Program-made: the position numbers and the translations under genes
Assembly (NCBI RefSeq): GCF_002846575.1
Contig: NZ_PJND01000009.1
Coordinates: 124,001-188,000, forward strand
Source of the DNA: Flavobacterium lindanitolerans
GTDB taxonomy: Bacteria > Bacteroidota > Bacteroidia > Flavobacteriales > Flavobacteriaceae
Length of the DNA stretch: 64,000 nucleotides
Reading direction: 5' to 3'
Part shown: positions 17,252 to 26,405 of the stretch, one piece after another
Layout of the letters: each line of letters starts with the position of its first letter
Numbering within the stretch: the first letter of the stretch is position 1
Notes under the pieces: generated by a model
Database searches by the model: none
The model's input: the letters and a program-made list of their open reading frames with translations, nothing else
Told to the model about the DNA's origin: nothing

Positions 17252-18532
17252 ATGATTACTGCAAAAGAACCTGCTAAAAAAAGCATGTATGAAAATGTAA
17301 TGGAACAGTTTAATAAAACTGCTGACATTATGAATTTGAATCCTGATATCAGGAAGATTTTATCAATTACAAATAATGAAATCCTTGTTCATTTTCCTGT
17401 GAAAATGGATAACGGACAAGTAGAAGTATTTACTGGCTACAGAGTTCAGCATAACAACGCTCTTGGACCATACAAAGGAGGTTTAAGATTCCACCCTACT
17501 ATGGACGGAGATGATGCCAAGGCTTTGGCAATGTGGATGACATGGAAAACTTCATTGGCAGGATTGCCTTATGGCGGTGCTAAAGGTGGTATCCAGATTA
17601 ATCCAAGAGATTATTCGCTTTCTGAATTAGAGCGAATCACAAGAAGATTTACTTTCGCTTTGGGCGATAATATTGGTCCGGAATTGGATATTCCTGCTCC
17701 GGACGTAAATACAAACGAGCAAACAATGGCTTGGATTGCTGACACTTATATGTCAACAAAATCTCCATCTGAAAGGTCAAACAACAAACACGTAGTAACA
17801 GGAAAACCTGTTGGTTCCGGTGGATTAGAAGGTCGTGACCGTGCTACAGGATTTGGTGTTTACCTGACTCTAAAACTTTTCTTCGAAAACAAAAATGAAA
17901 CATTAGCCGGTAAAAAATACATCGTTCAAGGATTTGGAAACGTGGGTTACTGGGTTTCTTACTTCATGGAAAAAGATGGAGCTAAATTATTAGCTGTTCA
18001 GGATGCTCACGCTACAATTATCAATGAAAATGGAATTTCTGTTAATGATTTGTACGAGCATTCAAAACCAAGAAAAGGTTCCATCCAGGGATTCACAGGT
18101 GCTAAAGAAATGGAACCTAAAGATTTCTTCGCTTTAGACTGTGATTTTGTAATCCCGGCTGCTTTGGGTAACCAAATTACTGCTGCTAATGCTTATGATA
18201 TCAAAGCAAAAGTAGTAGCAGAAGGTGCTAACGGACCAACAGATAACGAAGGAGAAAGAATTCTTTTGGAAAGGGGAATAACTATTATCCCGGATATCTT
18301 ATGTAACTCAGGTGGTGTTATTGGTAGCTACTTTGAGTGGTTGCAAAACCGTAATGGTGAATTATGGCCATTGGATGAAGTTATGGCTAAAATCGAAAAG
18401 AAACTTACTGAAAACTACAAAAAAGTGCAAAATATCGTAAATGAAAAGCAGGTAGACTGGAGAACGGCTGCCTACATTCTGGCTATTTCCAGAATTGAAA
18501 CTGCTTATATACAACGTGGTATTTTCCCTTAA
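17252..18532 (+). CDS. gdhA: Glutamate dehydrogenase (Glu/Leu/Phe/Val family)
   Basis: Interconverts glutamate and 2-oxoglutarate plus ammonium, linking carbon and nitrogen metabolism in the cytosol. It has 426 residues from the ATG at 17252, the usual length of the small hexameric class. An upstream in-frame extension to 17183 overlaps the preceding gene and is rejected. The substrate-binding region has GPYKGGLRFHP and PYGGAKGGI, with the catalytic lysines. The nucleotide fold has VQGFGNVGYW (a GxGxxG variant). NAD or NADP preference cannot be decided with confidence; the length and sequence resemble the NAD-type class. It sits behind a sigma-54-like promoter, with a GreA/Rnk-like gene 16 bp downstream. 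Confidence 0.93.
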   Translation: MITAKEPAKKSMYENVMEQFNKTADIMNLNPDIRKILSITNNEILVHFPVKMDNGQVEVFTGYRVQHNNALGPYKGGLRFHPTMDGDDAKALAMWMTWKTSLAGLPYGGAKGGIQINPRDYSLSELERITRRFTFALGDNIGPELDIPAPDVNTNEQTMAWIADTYMSTKSPSERSNNKHVVTGKPVGSGGLEGRDRATGFGVYLTLKLFFENKNETLAGKKYIVQGFGNVGYWVSYFMEKDGAKLLAVQDAHATIINENGISVNDLYEHSKPRKGSIQGFTGAKEMEPKDFFALDCDFVIPAALGNQITAANAYDIKAKVVAEGANGPTDNEGERILLERGITIIPDILCNSGGVIGSYFEWLQNRNGELWPLDEVMAKIEKKLTENYKKVQNIVNEKQVDWRTAAYILAISRIETAYIQRGIFP

Positions 18533-18548
18533 TTAATTGTAGTGAATC

Positions 18549-18947
18549 ATGAAAGAAATAATCATCGAGAAAAGAGAATATGAAATGCTGCGACAGATTA
18601 TCTCTAATGCAGGTCATAATGTAGACAAAACTTACAAGGCTTCTATTGAAAAGCTGGCTAATGAGCTTAAATCGGCAACGATTATGGACAAGGAAAGCAT
18701 GCCGGAAGAGATTGTAAGGTTTAATTCTATAGTAACAGTACAGATGCCTTTTGGTGACCCGAAAAGCTTCCAGATTGTTACACCCGAAAAAAGCGATATT
18801 TCACAAAACAGATTGTCAATTCTGGCTCCTATGGGACTGGCCTTATTTGGCTATGCTGTTTCAGATGAAATTATGTGGCAATTCCCATCCGGAATGAATG
18901 CCATAAAAATTCTGAATGTAGAACAACCGGACGCTTTACAAAAATAA
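18549..18947 (+). CDS. GreA/GreB C-terminal-domain protein (Rnk-like)
   Basis: A 132-residue protein. The N-terminal helical part (about 1-45) is shorter than the GreA coiled coil. It is followed by a GreA/GreB C-terminal FKBP-like domain (about 52-125: NSIVTVQMPF, FQIVTPEKSD, SILAPMGLALFGYAV). This resembles Rnk, which binds RNA polymerase without cleavage-stimulating acidic tips. It lies 16 bp after gdhA and overlaps the next start (TAATG). The target gene set is unknown. Confidence 0.85.
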   Translation: MKEIIIEKREYEMLRQIISNAGHNVDKTYKASIEKLANELKSATIMDKESMPEEIVRFNSIVTVQMPFGDPKSFQIVTPEKSDISQNRLSILAPMGLALFGYAVSDEIMWQFPSGMNAIKILNVEQPDALQK

Positions 18948-19339
18948 TGACCATGAAAAAAGAGGTAATCAAGATACATCAGGACCAGGATGACTTGCAA
19001 AAGTTTTTCATCAACAGGGATGTTGACCGCTGGAAAGATGAAGTGGCTATCATTGAAGAAGAAATCATTTTGTTTTCCAATTTATTGGGAGCTAAAAATG
19101 ACAAGTCTTATTCAAATATCTTGGAAAAGATGAAGGTTTTCAAGGTTCAGAATTCTGAAATTCAAGAAGAATTAATCAATTATGACCGAAAATTAGAGGT
19201 ATTGAAAGAATGTGAAGACCTTCAATGTGAAACCTTTTTCTTGAATTCTCATAACGATTTCAAGGAAAAGATTGAAGTACATTTTTACCAGTACCGAAAT
19301 TTCAAGAAGAATGTTTTTTCTGTAATCAATAATAAATAA
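18947..19339 (+). CDS. Hypothetical coiled-coil protein
   Basis: A 130-residue, charged, mostly helical protein of unknown function, with a likely coiled coil through VAIIEEEIILF and IQEELINYDRKLEVLKECED (read in parts). I chose the ATG at 18947, which overlaps the previous stop (TAATG) and implies coupled translation. The ATG at 18953 is equally possible. It is the last gene before a strong terminator. No signal peptide or membrane span is present. Confidence 0.7.
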   Translation: MTMKKEVIKIHQDQDDLQKFFINRDVDRWKDEVAIIEEEIILFSNLLGAKNDKSYSNILEKMKVFKVQNSEIQEELINYDRKLEVLKECEDLQCETFFLNSHNDFKEKIEVHFYQYRNFKKNVFSVINNK

Positions 19340-19413
19340 TTAATTGTACCCAAAAAGTAATTGAGAATATACCATGATTATTAAGTAGATTCGTTTGAGA
19401 CAGTTACTTTTAA

Positions 19414-19442
19414 AACACCGGTTTACGCCGGTGTTTTTTTTT
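19414..19442 (+). terminator. Rho-independent terminator of the gdhA operon
   Basis: AACACCGG-tttacg-CCGGTGTT is followed by a run of T. It is a textbook intrinsic terminator 75 bp after the last gene. Confidence 0.9.
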
Positions 19443-19562
19443 AATTATTTTGATAAAGATGATTGGCTGACTTCGAGTGCAATTGTATTTTAGCCACGGA
19501 TAGGATGATTACGCAGATTTTATGTTTATTTGATGAACCGAATTATATTAAATATAAAAACT

Positions 19563-20471
19563 CTATAGATTAGCAGCCCATACATAAATATCGACCTTTT
19601 CGTTAATATTATATTTTCTCCTGATTCTGTACTTTTTCCCCTCTATGCTTCTAATGCTGGAATTGGTAAACTTAGCTATTTCTTTTGTGGTAAAACCCAG
19701 TTTTATATAGGCACAGAATTCCTGTTCGCTTGCCACGACATTAGGTTGAATTTCAATCAGCCTTTCGCAGAAGTAAGGATACAGTTCCTTAAATTTTGGA
19801 AAGAAATGACTACTGTTCTGTACAGCCATATCTATAACTTCTTTTAATTTGTCTATATCAATTTCTGCTTCTCTTTTCCATATTCCAACCCTCTTTTTAT
19901 AATATTTTATGGATATGGCTTGTTTTCTTATGATAAAACAGACAAGCCAAAATACAAGTCCAATTGAACCCAGCAATGATTCGAAAAAAATCATATCGTT
20001 TACCGGATGTTTAACTGAATTTGTCTTTATATCTAAAAACATCATGAAAAAAAGGAAAAAGCATATTAATACTATTGCCTTTTTATTTCTACTGATTTTA
20101 AAAAAAACAGGCAATGATAGAATCAACGGAATGTAATAGAAATAAATTCCCGACCCCAGCCCTATGTGAGAAGATATATAAAAAAAAATAAAACTCAATA
20201 ACAGATATGTAAAGGTTTGGGCAAGGGCATTAAATTTTAAATCTGTGAATATCGTATAAAAGAAGAGAATGGACAGAAGAAAGAAGCAATACGAAATTAA
20301 AGATGATATATAAATAAAATCATATACAGAAATAGCAAAAAATAAAAGCGAGAGCGAAAGGAAACTTTTATTCCATAATTTAATATGTTCCACTTCCATT
20401 TTTTGCGTATACTTTTCGGTTCCAACTTCAATTAATTTGCAATAAAAACCTGAAATGCTTTCTAAAACCAT
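19563..20471 (-). CDS. Membrane-anchored LuxR-type transcriptional regulator
   Basis: A 302-residue one-component regulator. An N-terminal membrane domain has about six hydrophobic segments (about 30-190, for example FLSLSLLFFAISVYDFIYI). A soluble linker follows, then a C-terminal LuxR/GerE HTH (about 238-300: EFCAYIKLGFTTKEIAKFTN, then SIRSIEGKKYRIRRKYNI). This architecture is common in Flavobacteriia. The signal and targets are unknown. It is divergent from the TPR-AraC gene, with a 265-bp AT-rich gap that holds the palindrome ACATGCATGT (20539-20548). Confidence 0.85.
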   Translation of the reverse strand: MVLESISGFYCKLIEVGTEKYTQKMEVEHIKLWNKSFLSLSLLFFAISVYDFIYISSLISYCFFLLSILFFYTIFTDLKFNALAQTFTYLLLSFIFFYISSHIGLGSGIYFYYIPLILSLPVFFKISRNKKAIVLICFFLFFMMFLDIKTNSVKHPVNDMIFFESLLGSIGLVFWLVCFIIRKQAISIKYYKKRVGIWKREAEIDIDKLKEVIDMAVQNSSHFFPKFKELYPYFCERLIEIQPNVVASEQEFCAYIKLGFTTKEIAKFTNSSIRSIEGKKYRIRRKYNINEKVDIYVWAANL

Positions 20472-20705
20472 AGTAGTTTGTAATTAAAAAATAAAGCCTG
20501 AAATTCAATGCAATTTTAAGCCAAAAAACTACGCAAGTACATGCATGTGTGTAATCATTTCGGAATATATCACATTAAATACATTAAACAAACAAATGAT
20601 TTTCAATAAATTAGATAACAAAATACGATATTGAAGTTTTCATATATGTCTTTTAAATACAGTAATTAAAATAATCTTAATAGTAAGACGTATATTACAA
20701 ATAAT

Positions 20706-20713
20706 TAAATTTG
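20706..20713 (+). promoter_or_regulatory. -7 promoter element TAAATTTG
   Basis: Exact TAnnTTTG match 23 bp before the ATG of the TPR-AraC regulator. Confidence 0.55.
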
Positions 20714-20736
20714 CAGTACCCACAAAATAAAAATTT

Positions 20737-22362
20737 ATGAACAGAATATTTTCGGCCTTACTCCTTCTCTGCTTGTTTTCTTCGCTACTCAATGCCCAAT
20801 CAAATAAAGAGGATATCGACAAATTATTAAAGGATGCGGGATACACTTTGGATTTTGTTGATAATCAGAAAGGCTTAAAAATTATACTAAAGGCAAGAGA
20901 AGCCTCCAAACGAATCGGATATAAGGAAGGATTACTAAAAAGCGGAAGCATGTTAACCGTTTTTTATATGCGTGAAGATAATTATAAAAAAGTGATTGAA
21001 ACCAGTCGGGAAATGGAACCCCTTGCACTGGAACTCAAAAATTATATAGCACTCACAGATTTATACAGGATGATGGCACTTGCGCACGGTCAATTGGGAT
21101 TGAGCAAACCAAGCTATGAAAAATACCAGGCTGCCTTAAAAGCTTCCAAAAAAATTCAGCAGAAAAATACGCGCCATTATAAAACGTCACTCATTTATGG
21201 GAATATGATAACCTATTTTGATCGTATGGACGACAATTATTCCCAGGATAGTATTTTACATTACCTGAAAAAAAGTTTAGAAGAAATAAAACAAATTGAT
21301 GACAATAGCCCGGATACAAAGCTTAATGACAAATATGATATACTTGCCGGTACTAACTCCAATATTGGCATGTTCTATATAAATCAGCATAAACCACAAA
21401 GAGTAGATCTCGCCGAAAAGTATTTTATGGATGCAATAGCCATATACGATAATAAAAAATACAAGCTTATGGCCATAAACAGAGTGTTACTATCAAACTC
21501 TTTTGGCCGTTTCTTCCAAGCAAAAAAAGACTATAATAACACCATAAAATATGCTACTAATGCTTTAGAATTAGAAAGAAAAGCGAATTCACCTTATATG
21601 CGAAAAGAGTCTTATGAAATGCTGGCAGACTCTTATCTTGAATTAGACAACAAAGCTCTGTCAAAAAAGTATATGCAATTGTATACAAGTATAAACGACA
21701 GTATTACGGCAGCGCAAAATGCAAGTATTGAAGCGCCTGTAAACCAAATCGTTTCACAGGAAAAAAAGAAGCATACAACGATAATAGTTATTATTTCCGG
21801 TTGTATTCTTGTCATTATGGCTTTTATTGTAAGGCTATTCTGGAAAAGAAAGAACAGGATTTTACATGAAAACTATGAAAGCTTAATTGAAAAACTAAAG
21901 TCAGAAAAAAAACCAGGCAGACTTACTGAAGAAGAAAATTATGGTAAGATCTCGTCAGATAAATCGTTTACTATTATAGAAGAAACTACTGATGCCCTAC
22001 TCTTGAAACTGGAAAAATTTGAAAAATCTAAAAATGTGATTAAAAAGGAAGTTAGCCTTACCTGGCTGGCTAATCATCTGAATACCAACACGCGATATCT
22101 TTCTGAAGTTATAAAAAAATATAAGGGCAAATCATTTAATAATTACATCAATGGCTTAAGGATAAACTATATTGTAGAATTACTTTATGAAGAACCCAAA
22201 CACAGAGAATATAAAATAAGTTATCTTGCTGAATTATGCGGCTTTTCGTCAAGAGAGGTATTTACAACGATATTTAAAAAAGAAACAGGCATCTCTCCCT
22301 CCTATTTTATTGATAATTTAAAAAATAAGGATATTTCTTCAGGAACAGAAAATAAAGAATAG
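20737..22362 (+). CDS. TPR-repeat membrane regulator with AraC-type HTH
   Basis: A 541-residue protein built as sensor plus DNA-binding domain in one chain. A signal peptide (about 1-20, ending LLNAQ) is followed by a periplasmic TPR region (about 25-335), one membrane span (about 348-366: TTIIVIISGCILVIMAFIV), a cytosolic linker and a C-terminal AraC HTH (about 430-530: LTWLANHLNTNTRYLSEVIK and YLAELCGFSSREVFTTIFKK). This is a known Bacteroidota design, but ligand and target genes are unknown. It has its own TAAATTTG promoter element and ends 27 bp before a convergent histidine kinase gene. Confidence 0.9.
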   Translation: MNRIFSALLLLCLFSSLLNAQSNKEDIDKLLKDAGYTLDFVDNQKGLKIILKAREASKRIGYKEGLLKSGSMLTVFYMREDNYKKVIETSREMEPLALELKNYIALTDLYRMMALAHGQLGLSKPSYEKYQAALKASKKIQQKNTRHYKTSLIYGNMITYFDRMDDNYSQDSILHYLKKSLEEIKQIDDNSPDTKLNDKYDILAGTNSNIGMFYINQHKPQRVDLAEKYFMDAIAIYDNKKYKLMAINRVLLSNSFGRFFQAKKDYNNTIKYATNALELERKANSPYMRKESYEMLADSYLELDNKALSKKYMQLYTSINDSITAAQNASIEAPVNQIVSQEKKKHTTIIVIISGCILVIMAFIVRLFWKRKNRILHENYESLIEKLKSEKKPGRLTEEENYGKISSDKSFTIIEETTDALLLKLEKFEKSKNVIKKEVSLTWLANHLNTNTRYLSEVIKKYKGKSFNNYINGLRINYIVELLYEEPKHREYKISYLAELCGFSSREVFTTIFKKETGISPSYFIDNLKNKDISSGTENKE

Positions 22363-22389
22363 TGTTTTTATTTGTTCTTTCTGTAATGA

Positions 22390-23568
22390 TTAAGCCACAA
22401 TCTTGGCGGTGGTTCTTTCCCTATTAATTGAGCCGGATGGAACGCCATAGCTGAAAATGATACCACCTGTATTGCGATTTTCAGCCCAAATTCTTCCGCC
22501 AAGTTTTACTATAAAATCTTTACTAAACGAAAGTGCAATACCTGCGCCATCACGTGTTGAACCTCCTTTACTGCTTATGGAAAACAGTTTTTTCATTTGA
22601 TTATCGGATAGTCCTGGTCCTTCATCTTTTACAGAAATTATAATTTCCTTCCCTGTTTTGAGGGCATCTATAGCAATAGTTTTGCCTTTAGGAGAAAATT
22701 TTAATGCATTCGATAACAGGTTTCTGTTTACGAATTGCAGCATTTCCCGGTCAGATGTAGTTAAAATGCCTTCAGGCACATTATTAATAACGGTTATACT
22801 TTTTTCATTAAGTTGTGCCTTGTAACCACTAATGGCTTCATTAAGCAACGAACGGATATTTACGGTTTCAAAATTGATTTTAAATTCTCCAAGCTGGTGT
22901 TTAATCCATTGCAGGGTAGCATCAAAATTTTCCAGCGTTAATGAAATATCGTTGCTTACAGCCAGATAAAAAGATTCCTTTTCTGATTTGGTAAGTAATT
23001 CCGAATTTCTTTCTAACAATCGCATCATATAAAGCATTGAAATAAGAGGTGAACGGAAATCATGAGCCAATATGGAAACCAGGTTAGATTTAATTGTATC
23101 TGCTTCAGATAAAGAACTGATTTTATTTTCGAGGAGCTCACATAATGCAACCTTCCTTCTATAATTGTTTCTGATTTTTTTATATGCACGTAACAGCAGC
23201 AATAACAGAATAGCACAGGTTATTGAAAAGAAAATCAATATCATGACGGTCTGTCGTAATGCTTTTTGCGATAGTTGGAGATTTCCAGTGCTTTCCAATA
23301 ATTGATTATAATCTCTCCCATAACCTCCTGCATTATCGGAAGTGGTTACTTTGTCAGAAACAGACAGGCTGTTGGTATTATCTTTTTTTGTAATAGCTGT
23401 TGTGCCGGTATGAGTTGCCTGAGAAAGCAAAATACCTTTGTTATTAGCAACGGCCTCTAACCGGATAGAATTATCAGACATTCCGGTTCTAATTCCAACC
23501 TCTCCATAAGCCCCACAGGCTCCCATAGCAAATAATAAGGTTAGAAATTTGTAGTTCATCACTGACAT
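22390..23568 (-). CDS. Membrane sensor histidine kinase with an adhesin-like N-terminal segment
   Basis: A 392-residue kinase. An N-terminal signal segment (about 1-22) leads into a short extracytoplasmic region. That region holds GEVGIRTGMSDNSIRLEAVA and NNKGILLSQ (about 22-51), which resemble the VGIGT...L-V...NKG motif of flavobacterial surface proteins. One membrane span (about 107-127) follows. The acceptor region is AHDFRSPLISML, and the ATPase domain has NRNLLSNALKF, DEGPGLSDN and GAGIALSFSKDFI. No response regulator gene is adjacent, so its partner is elsewhere. The resemblance to the surface-protein motif is my reading and may be coincidence. Confidence 0.87.
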   Translation of the reverse strand: MSVMNYKFLTLLFAMGACGAYGEVGIRTGMSDNSIRLEAVANNKGILLSQATHTGTTAITKKDNTNSLSVSDKVTTSDNAGGYGRDYNQLLESTGNLQLSQKALRQTVMILIFFSITCAILLLLLLRAYKKIRNNYRRKVALCELLENKISSLSEADTIKSNLVSILAHDFRSPLISMLYMMRLLERNSELLTKSEKESFYLAVSNDISLTLENFDATLQWIKHQLGEFKINFETVNIRSLLNEAISGYKAQLNEKSITVINNVPEGILTTSDREMLQFVNRNLLSNALKFSPKGKTIAIDALKTGKEIIISVKDEGPGLSDNQMKKLFSISSKGGSTRDGAGIALSFSKDFIVKLGGRIWAENRNTGGIIFSYGVPSGSINRERTTAKIVA

Positions 23569-23720
23569 TTTAAGGTTAAGTTTGTTCTATTTATAAATCT
23601 CTAACAACAATTAACAATAAGGTTGTTTAGAAAAACATTCAAAACAACAAGATGATAAGACTGATGGGGTAAGTATAAAAAAAGGCGAACTAAAAAATAA
23701 AAACTGTGGGAGACAGTACT

Positions 23721-24155
23721 TTAAATAGCAGTTGCCCAAAAAGCCCTAAGTTTAACTAGTGCTTCCTCTATCTGAAACATTTCTGCAGTTGTATATCCAA
23801 TTTTACGGCTGGCAGCAACAGCTTTAAGTTCCAATATTGTTATAGGCGAAATAGTTATATATATAGCACATGAGTTAGCTTCAATGTGAGATGTTTCCGT
23901 CCATATGGACAGTTTGGGTCCTGCTATGGAATGTACATAGCCATATTCTTCGAAAATTCTGTATACATCAGTAACACTGACCTTAAAATCAAAACAGGTA
24001 TCAAATACACTATTGATCAATTTGGTGATATAAGTCAGTTCAATGGCATGGTTTTGAATCAAACTGTCATTTTTTTCGACCAGAAATTGTTTTATAAAGC
24101 TCTTTAATATCCGGTGCTCTTCAACTGCTAAATTATGTCCCATATTCAAAATCAT
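23721..24155 (-). CDS. Hypothetical protein
   Basis: A 144-residue protein of no family I recognise. It has no signal peptide or membrane span, is rich in I, E and A, and is probably mixed alpha/beta. A second ATG at 24143 (MGHNLAVEE) could be the true start. It is a single gene between the histidine kinase and a 490-bp gap. No exact -7 element was found. Confidence 0.6.
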   Translation of the reverse strand: MILNMGHNLAVEEHRILKSFIKQFLVEKNDSLIQNHAIELTYITKLINSVFDTCFDFKVSVTDVYRIFEEYGYVHSIAGPKLSIWTETSHIEANSCAIYITISPITILELKAVAASRKIGYTTAEMFQIEEALVKLRAFWATAI

Positions 24156-24642
24156 TCATTAATCTATTAGTTCCATACAGTTCTAATTAAGCAAGAAACC
24201 TCTATTAGCCCTTGCCCACTTTATACAAATAACATAGGATAAATATGCTTTGGCAATAGACAATAGCTGTCATTACAAAGAAAAAAAACAAGGTGAATAA
24301 AAAGCAAAAACAACTAACGCATATATACACGTGTATAGTTATTTTTTTATAAAAAACTGATAATGATTTATTTAAATAAAATCATATGATAGTAAAAACT
24401 ATATAAATCAAATACTATTTGAAAATAAAAAGTATTTTTAAGTAGGCACGTGTAGTTAAAAATTTACTTTTTCATCCGGGGTAACAATCAATATAAAGCA
24501 GTGTGGGAATGCCTCAGATTTAGTAATTCAGGTGCAATTAATATTATTTTATCAGATTTTAATCTGTACCAAACAAAAATCCCAGCCTAAAAAAGCCGGG
24601 ATTTTATTTTTGTATTAATGATGTAAGATTTAACCGGTAAGC
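24156..24642. other. 490-bp gap with CACGTG-centred palindrome
   Basis: I see no gene. It holds the 14-bp perfect palindrome TATACACGTGTATA (24324-24337) and a related CACGTGTAGTTA near 24446; the first copy reads CACGTGTATAGTTA. These may be operator copies. A terminator for the convergent oxidoreductase gene closes the gap. Confidence 0.45.
24577..24605 (-). terminator. Intrinsic terminator of the LLM oxidoreductase gene
   Basis: AAATCCCAGCC-taaaaaa-GCCGGGATTTT is a stem with T-runs on both sides. It lies about 40 bp after the minus-strand stop at 24643. Confidence 0.8.
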
Positions 24643-25665
24643 CTAACGCCATCCCAATCCCGGTGCCACATGATCCAAAATAGATGACAATACATGCACG
24701 TTGTAATCAACACCTAATGTATTGGGAATAGTCAAAAGCAAGGTGTCGGCTTCCTGAATTGCTTCGTCTTCGGCCAATTCTTTTATCAGTTTATCCGGTT
24801 CTGCGGCATAGCTCCGTCCAAAAATGGCATTTCTGCCGGGTTCAATCATTCCAATCTGGTCTACTCTATTGGCTTCCTGACCAAAATAAAGTCGGTCCTG
24901 GTCATTTACCAAAGCAAAGATAGAACGACTCACAGACACTCTTGGTTCTCCCGGATGTCCTGCTTTTTTCCAGGCTTCCTTATACAATCGGATTTGTTCG
25001 GCTTGCTGTACATGAAAAGGCTTGCCGCTTTCATCAAATTTCAGGGTTGAACTTTGGAGGTGCATTCTGTTTTCTGCTGCCCAAACTGCTGTTGCATTCG
25101 AAGCGGCTCCCCACCAGATACGTTCACGCAATCCTTTTGAGTAAGGTTCCAAACGCAGTAAACCCGGCGGATTAGGAAACATCGGAGTTGGATTAGGTTG
25201 GGCAAAACCAACACCATCCAGTCTTTGTAAAAATTCCATGGCCTTACTGCGCCCCATATCGGCATCGTTTTCTCCTTCTTTTGGTTCATATCCAAAATAG
25301 CGCCAGCCTTCAATGACCTGTTCCGGCGAACCTCTGCTTATTCCTAATTGCAATCGTCCTTCTGAAATCAGGTCGGCTGCTCCGGCATCTTCCACCATAT
25401 AGAGCGGATTTTCATAACGCATGTCAATCACTCCCGTACCTATTTCTATCTTACTTGTTTTGGCTCCAATAGCCGAAAGTAAAGGAAATGGTGAGGCTAA
25501 CTGCGCTGCAAAATGATGTACGCGAAAATAAGCGCCATCTATACCAATCTCTTCGGCTGCAACAGCAAGGTCAATAGATTGGAGTAACGTATCGCTAGCC
25601 GTACGCGTTTTATAAGCCGGATGATTGGCCCAATGCCCAAACGATAAAAATCCTATTTTCTTCAT
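24643..25665 (-). CDS. LLM-class (luciferase-like) flavin-dependent oxidoreductase
   Basis: A 340-residue TIM-barrel flavoenzyme of the bacterial-luciferase superfamily. It opens with MKKIGFLSFGHW, and has VAAEEIGIDGAYFRVHHFA, EIGTGVIDMRYENPLYMVED (both family-typical) and RLQLGISRGSPEQV. These enzymes use reduced FMN to oxidise small substrates, and the exact substrate cannot be read from sequence. It lies on the same strand just upstream (by map) of the azoreductase gene, and may form a redox group with it and the HxlR regulator. TATCTTTA before the start is a one-mismatch -7 element. Confidence 0.88.
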   Translation of the reverse strand: MKKIGFLSFGHWANHPAYKTRTASDTLLQSIDLAVAAEEIGIDGAYFRVHHFAAQLASPFPLLSAIGAKTSKIEIGTGVIDMRYENPLYMVEDAGAADLISEGRLQLGISRGSPEQVIEGWRYFGYEPKEGENDADMGRSKAMEFLQRLDGVGFAQPNPTPMFPNPPGLLRLEPYSKGLRERIWWGAASNATAVWAAENRMHLQSSTLKFDESGKPFHVQQAEQIRLYKEAWKKAGHPGEPRVSVSRSIFALVNDQDRLYFGQEANRVDQIGMIEPGRNAIFGRSYAAEPDKLIKELAEDEAIQEADTLLLTIPNTLGVDYNVHVLSSILDHVAPGLGWR

Positions 25666-25756
25666 TATTTGGTCTTAATTTTGTCTCTTGTAAAGATAAA
25701 GATTTTCTGTCGGAAAATTGACAGGCTGCTAACCTATATCCCAATTGTTTCTGTCT

Positions 25757-26362
25757 TTATAAACTATAGGCGGCTACAGACTGCAGTGCTTTTGGTAAAG
25801 CTTCATCCTTAAATTGAGGAATTGCAGAGCCTTCAACCCTAAAAACAGTTATGTCTGTAATACCCAGAAAACCTAATACATTCCGCATGTATTTTTCAGT
25901 AAGGTCAAATTCCTTTAATGGTCCTTCAGAAAAAATTCCTCCGCTTGCTATTGCCAGGAATACCTTTTTATCCTTCAGTAATCCCTCTGCTCCATTTTCT
26001 GAATAACGAAAAGTTATACCAACCCTAACGATATGGTCTATCCATGCTTTAAGTGATGAAGGAATGCTCAAATTATACATGGGCACATCTATGACCAGTA
26101 TATCTGCCGGTAACAGTTCTTCTAAAGCATCATTTGAATAAGATATTGCATCCTTCAGTTCAGCAGAAAGGTTCTGTGCAGGTGTCATAAATGAATTGAA
26201 ATGGAGTTCGTTAAGATGTGGGATTTCATCTTTTGTTAGATTTCGTATAACAGTATCTATTTCCGGGTGTTGAGTTTTAATTTTTTCTACAATTGCATTT
26301 CCCAATTGAAAACTCATGGATTCCTTTCCTTTGAAGCTGGTTATTACTCTTAATAATTTCAT
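25757..26362 (-). CDS. azoR: FMN-dependent NADH-azoreductase
   Basis: A 201-residue flavodoxin-fold quinone/azo reductase. It opens with KLLRVITSFKGKESMSFQL, where the phosphate-binding loop lies. It has PADILVIDVPMYNLSIPSSL, KAWIDHIVRVGITFRYSENG and ASGGIFSEG, the standard AzoR signature regions and FMN contacts. It reduces quinones and azo dyes with NADH, mainly as electrophile or thiol-stress defence. It is divergent from an HxlR-type regulator across a 98-bp gap with repeated motifs, the usual arrangement for regulation of such genes. Confidence 0.92.
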   Translation of the reverse strand: MKLLRVITSFKGKESMSFQLGNAIVEKIKTQHPEIDTVIRNLTKDEIPHLNELHFNSFMTPAQNLSAELKDAISYSNDALEELLPADILVIDVPMYNLSIPSSLKAWIDHIVRVGITFRYSENGAEGLLKDKKVFLAIASGGIFSEGPLKEFDLTEKYMRNVLGFLGITDITVFRVEGSAIPQFKDEALPKALQSVAAYSL

Positions 26363-26405
26363 CTTTTTTTATTTTTAAATTGTTATCACAAATTTTAAAA
26401 GAATT

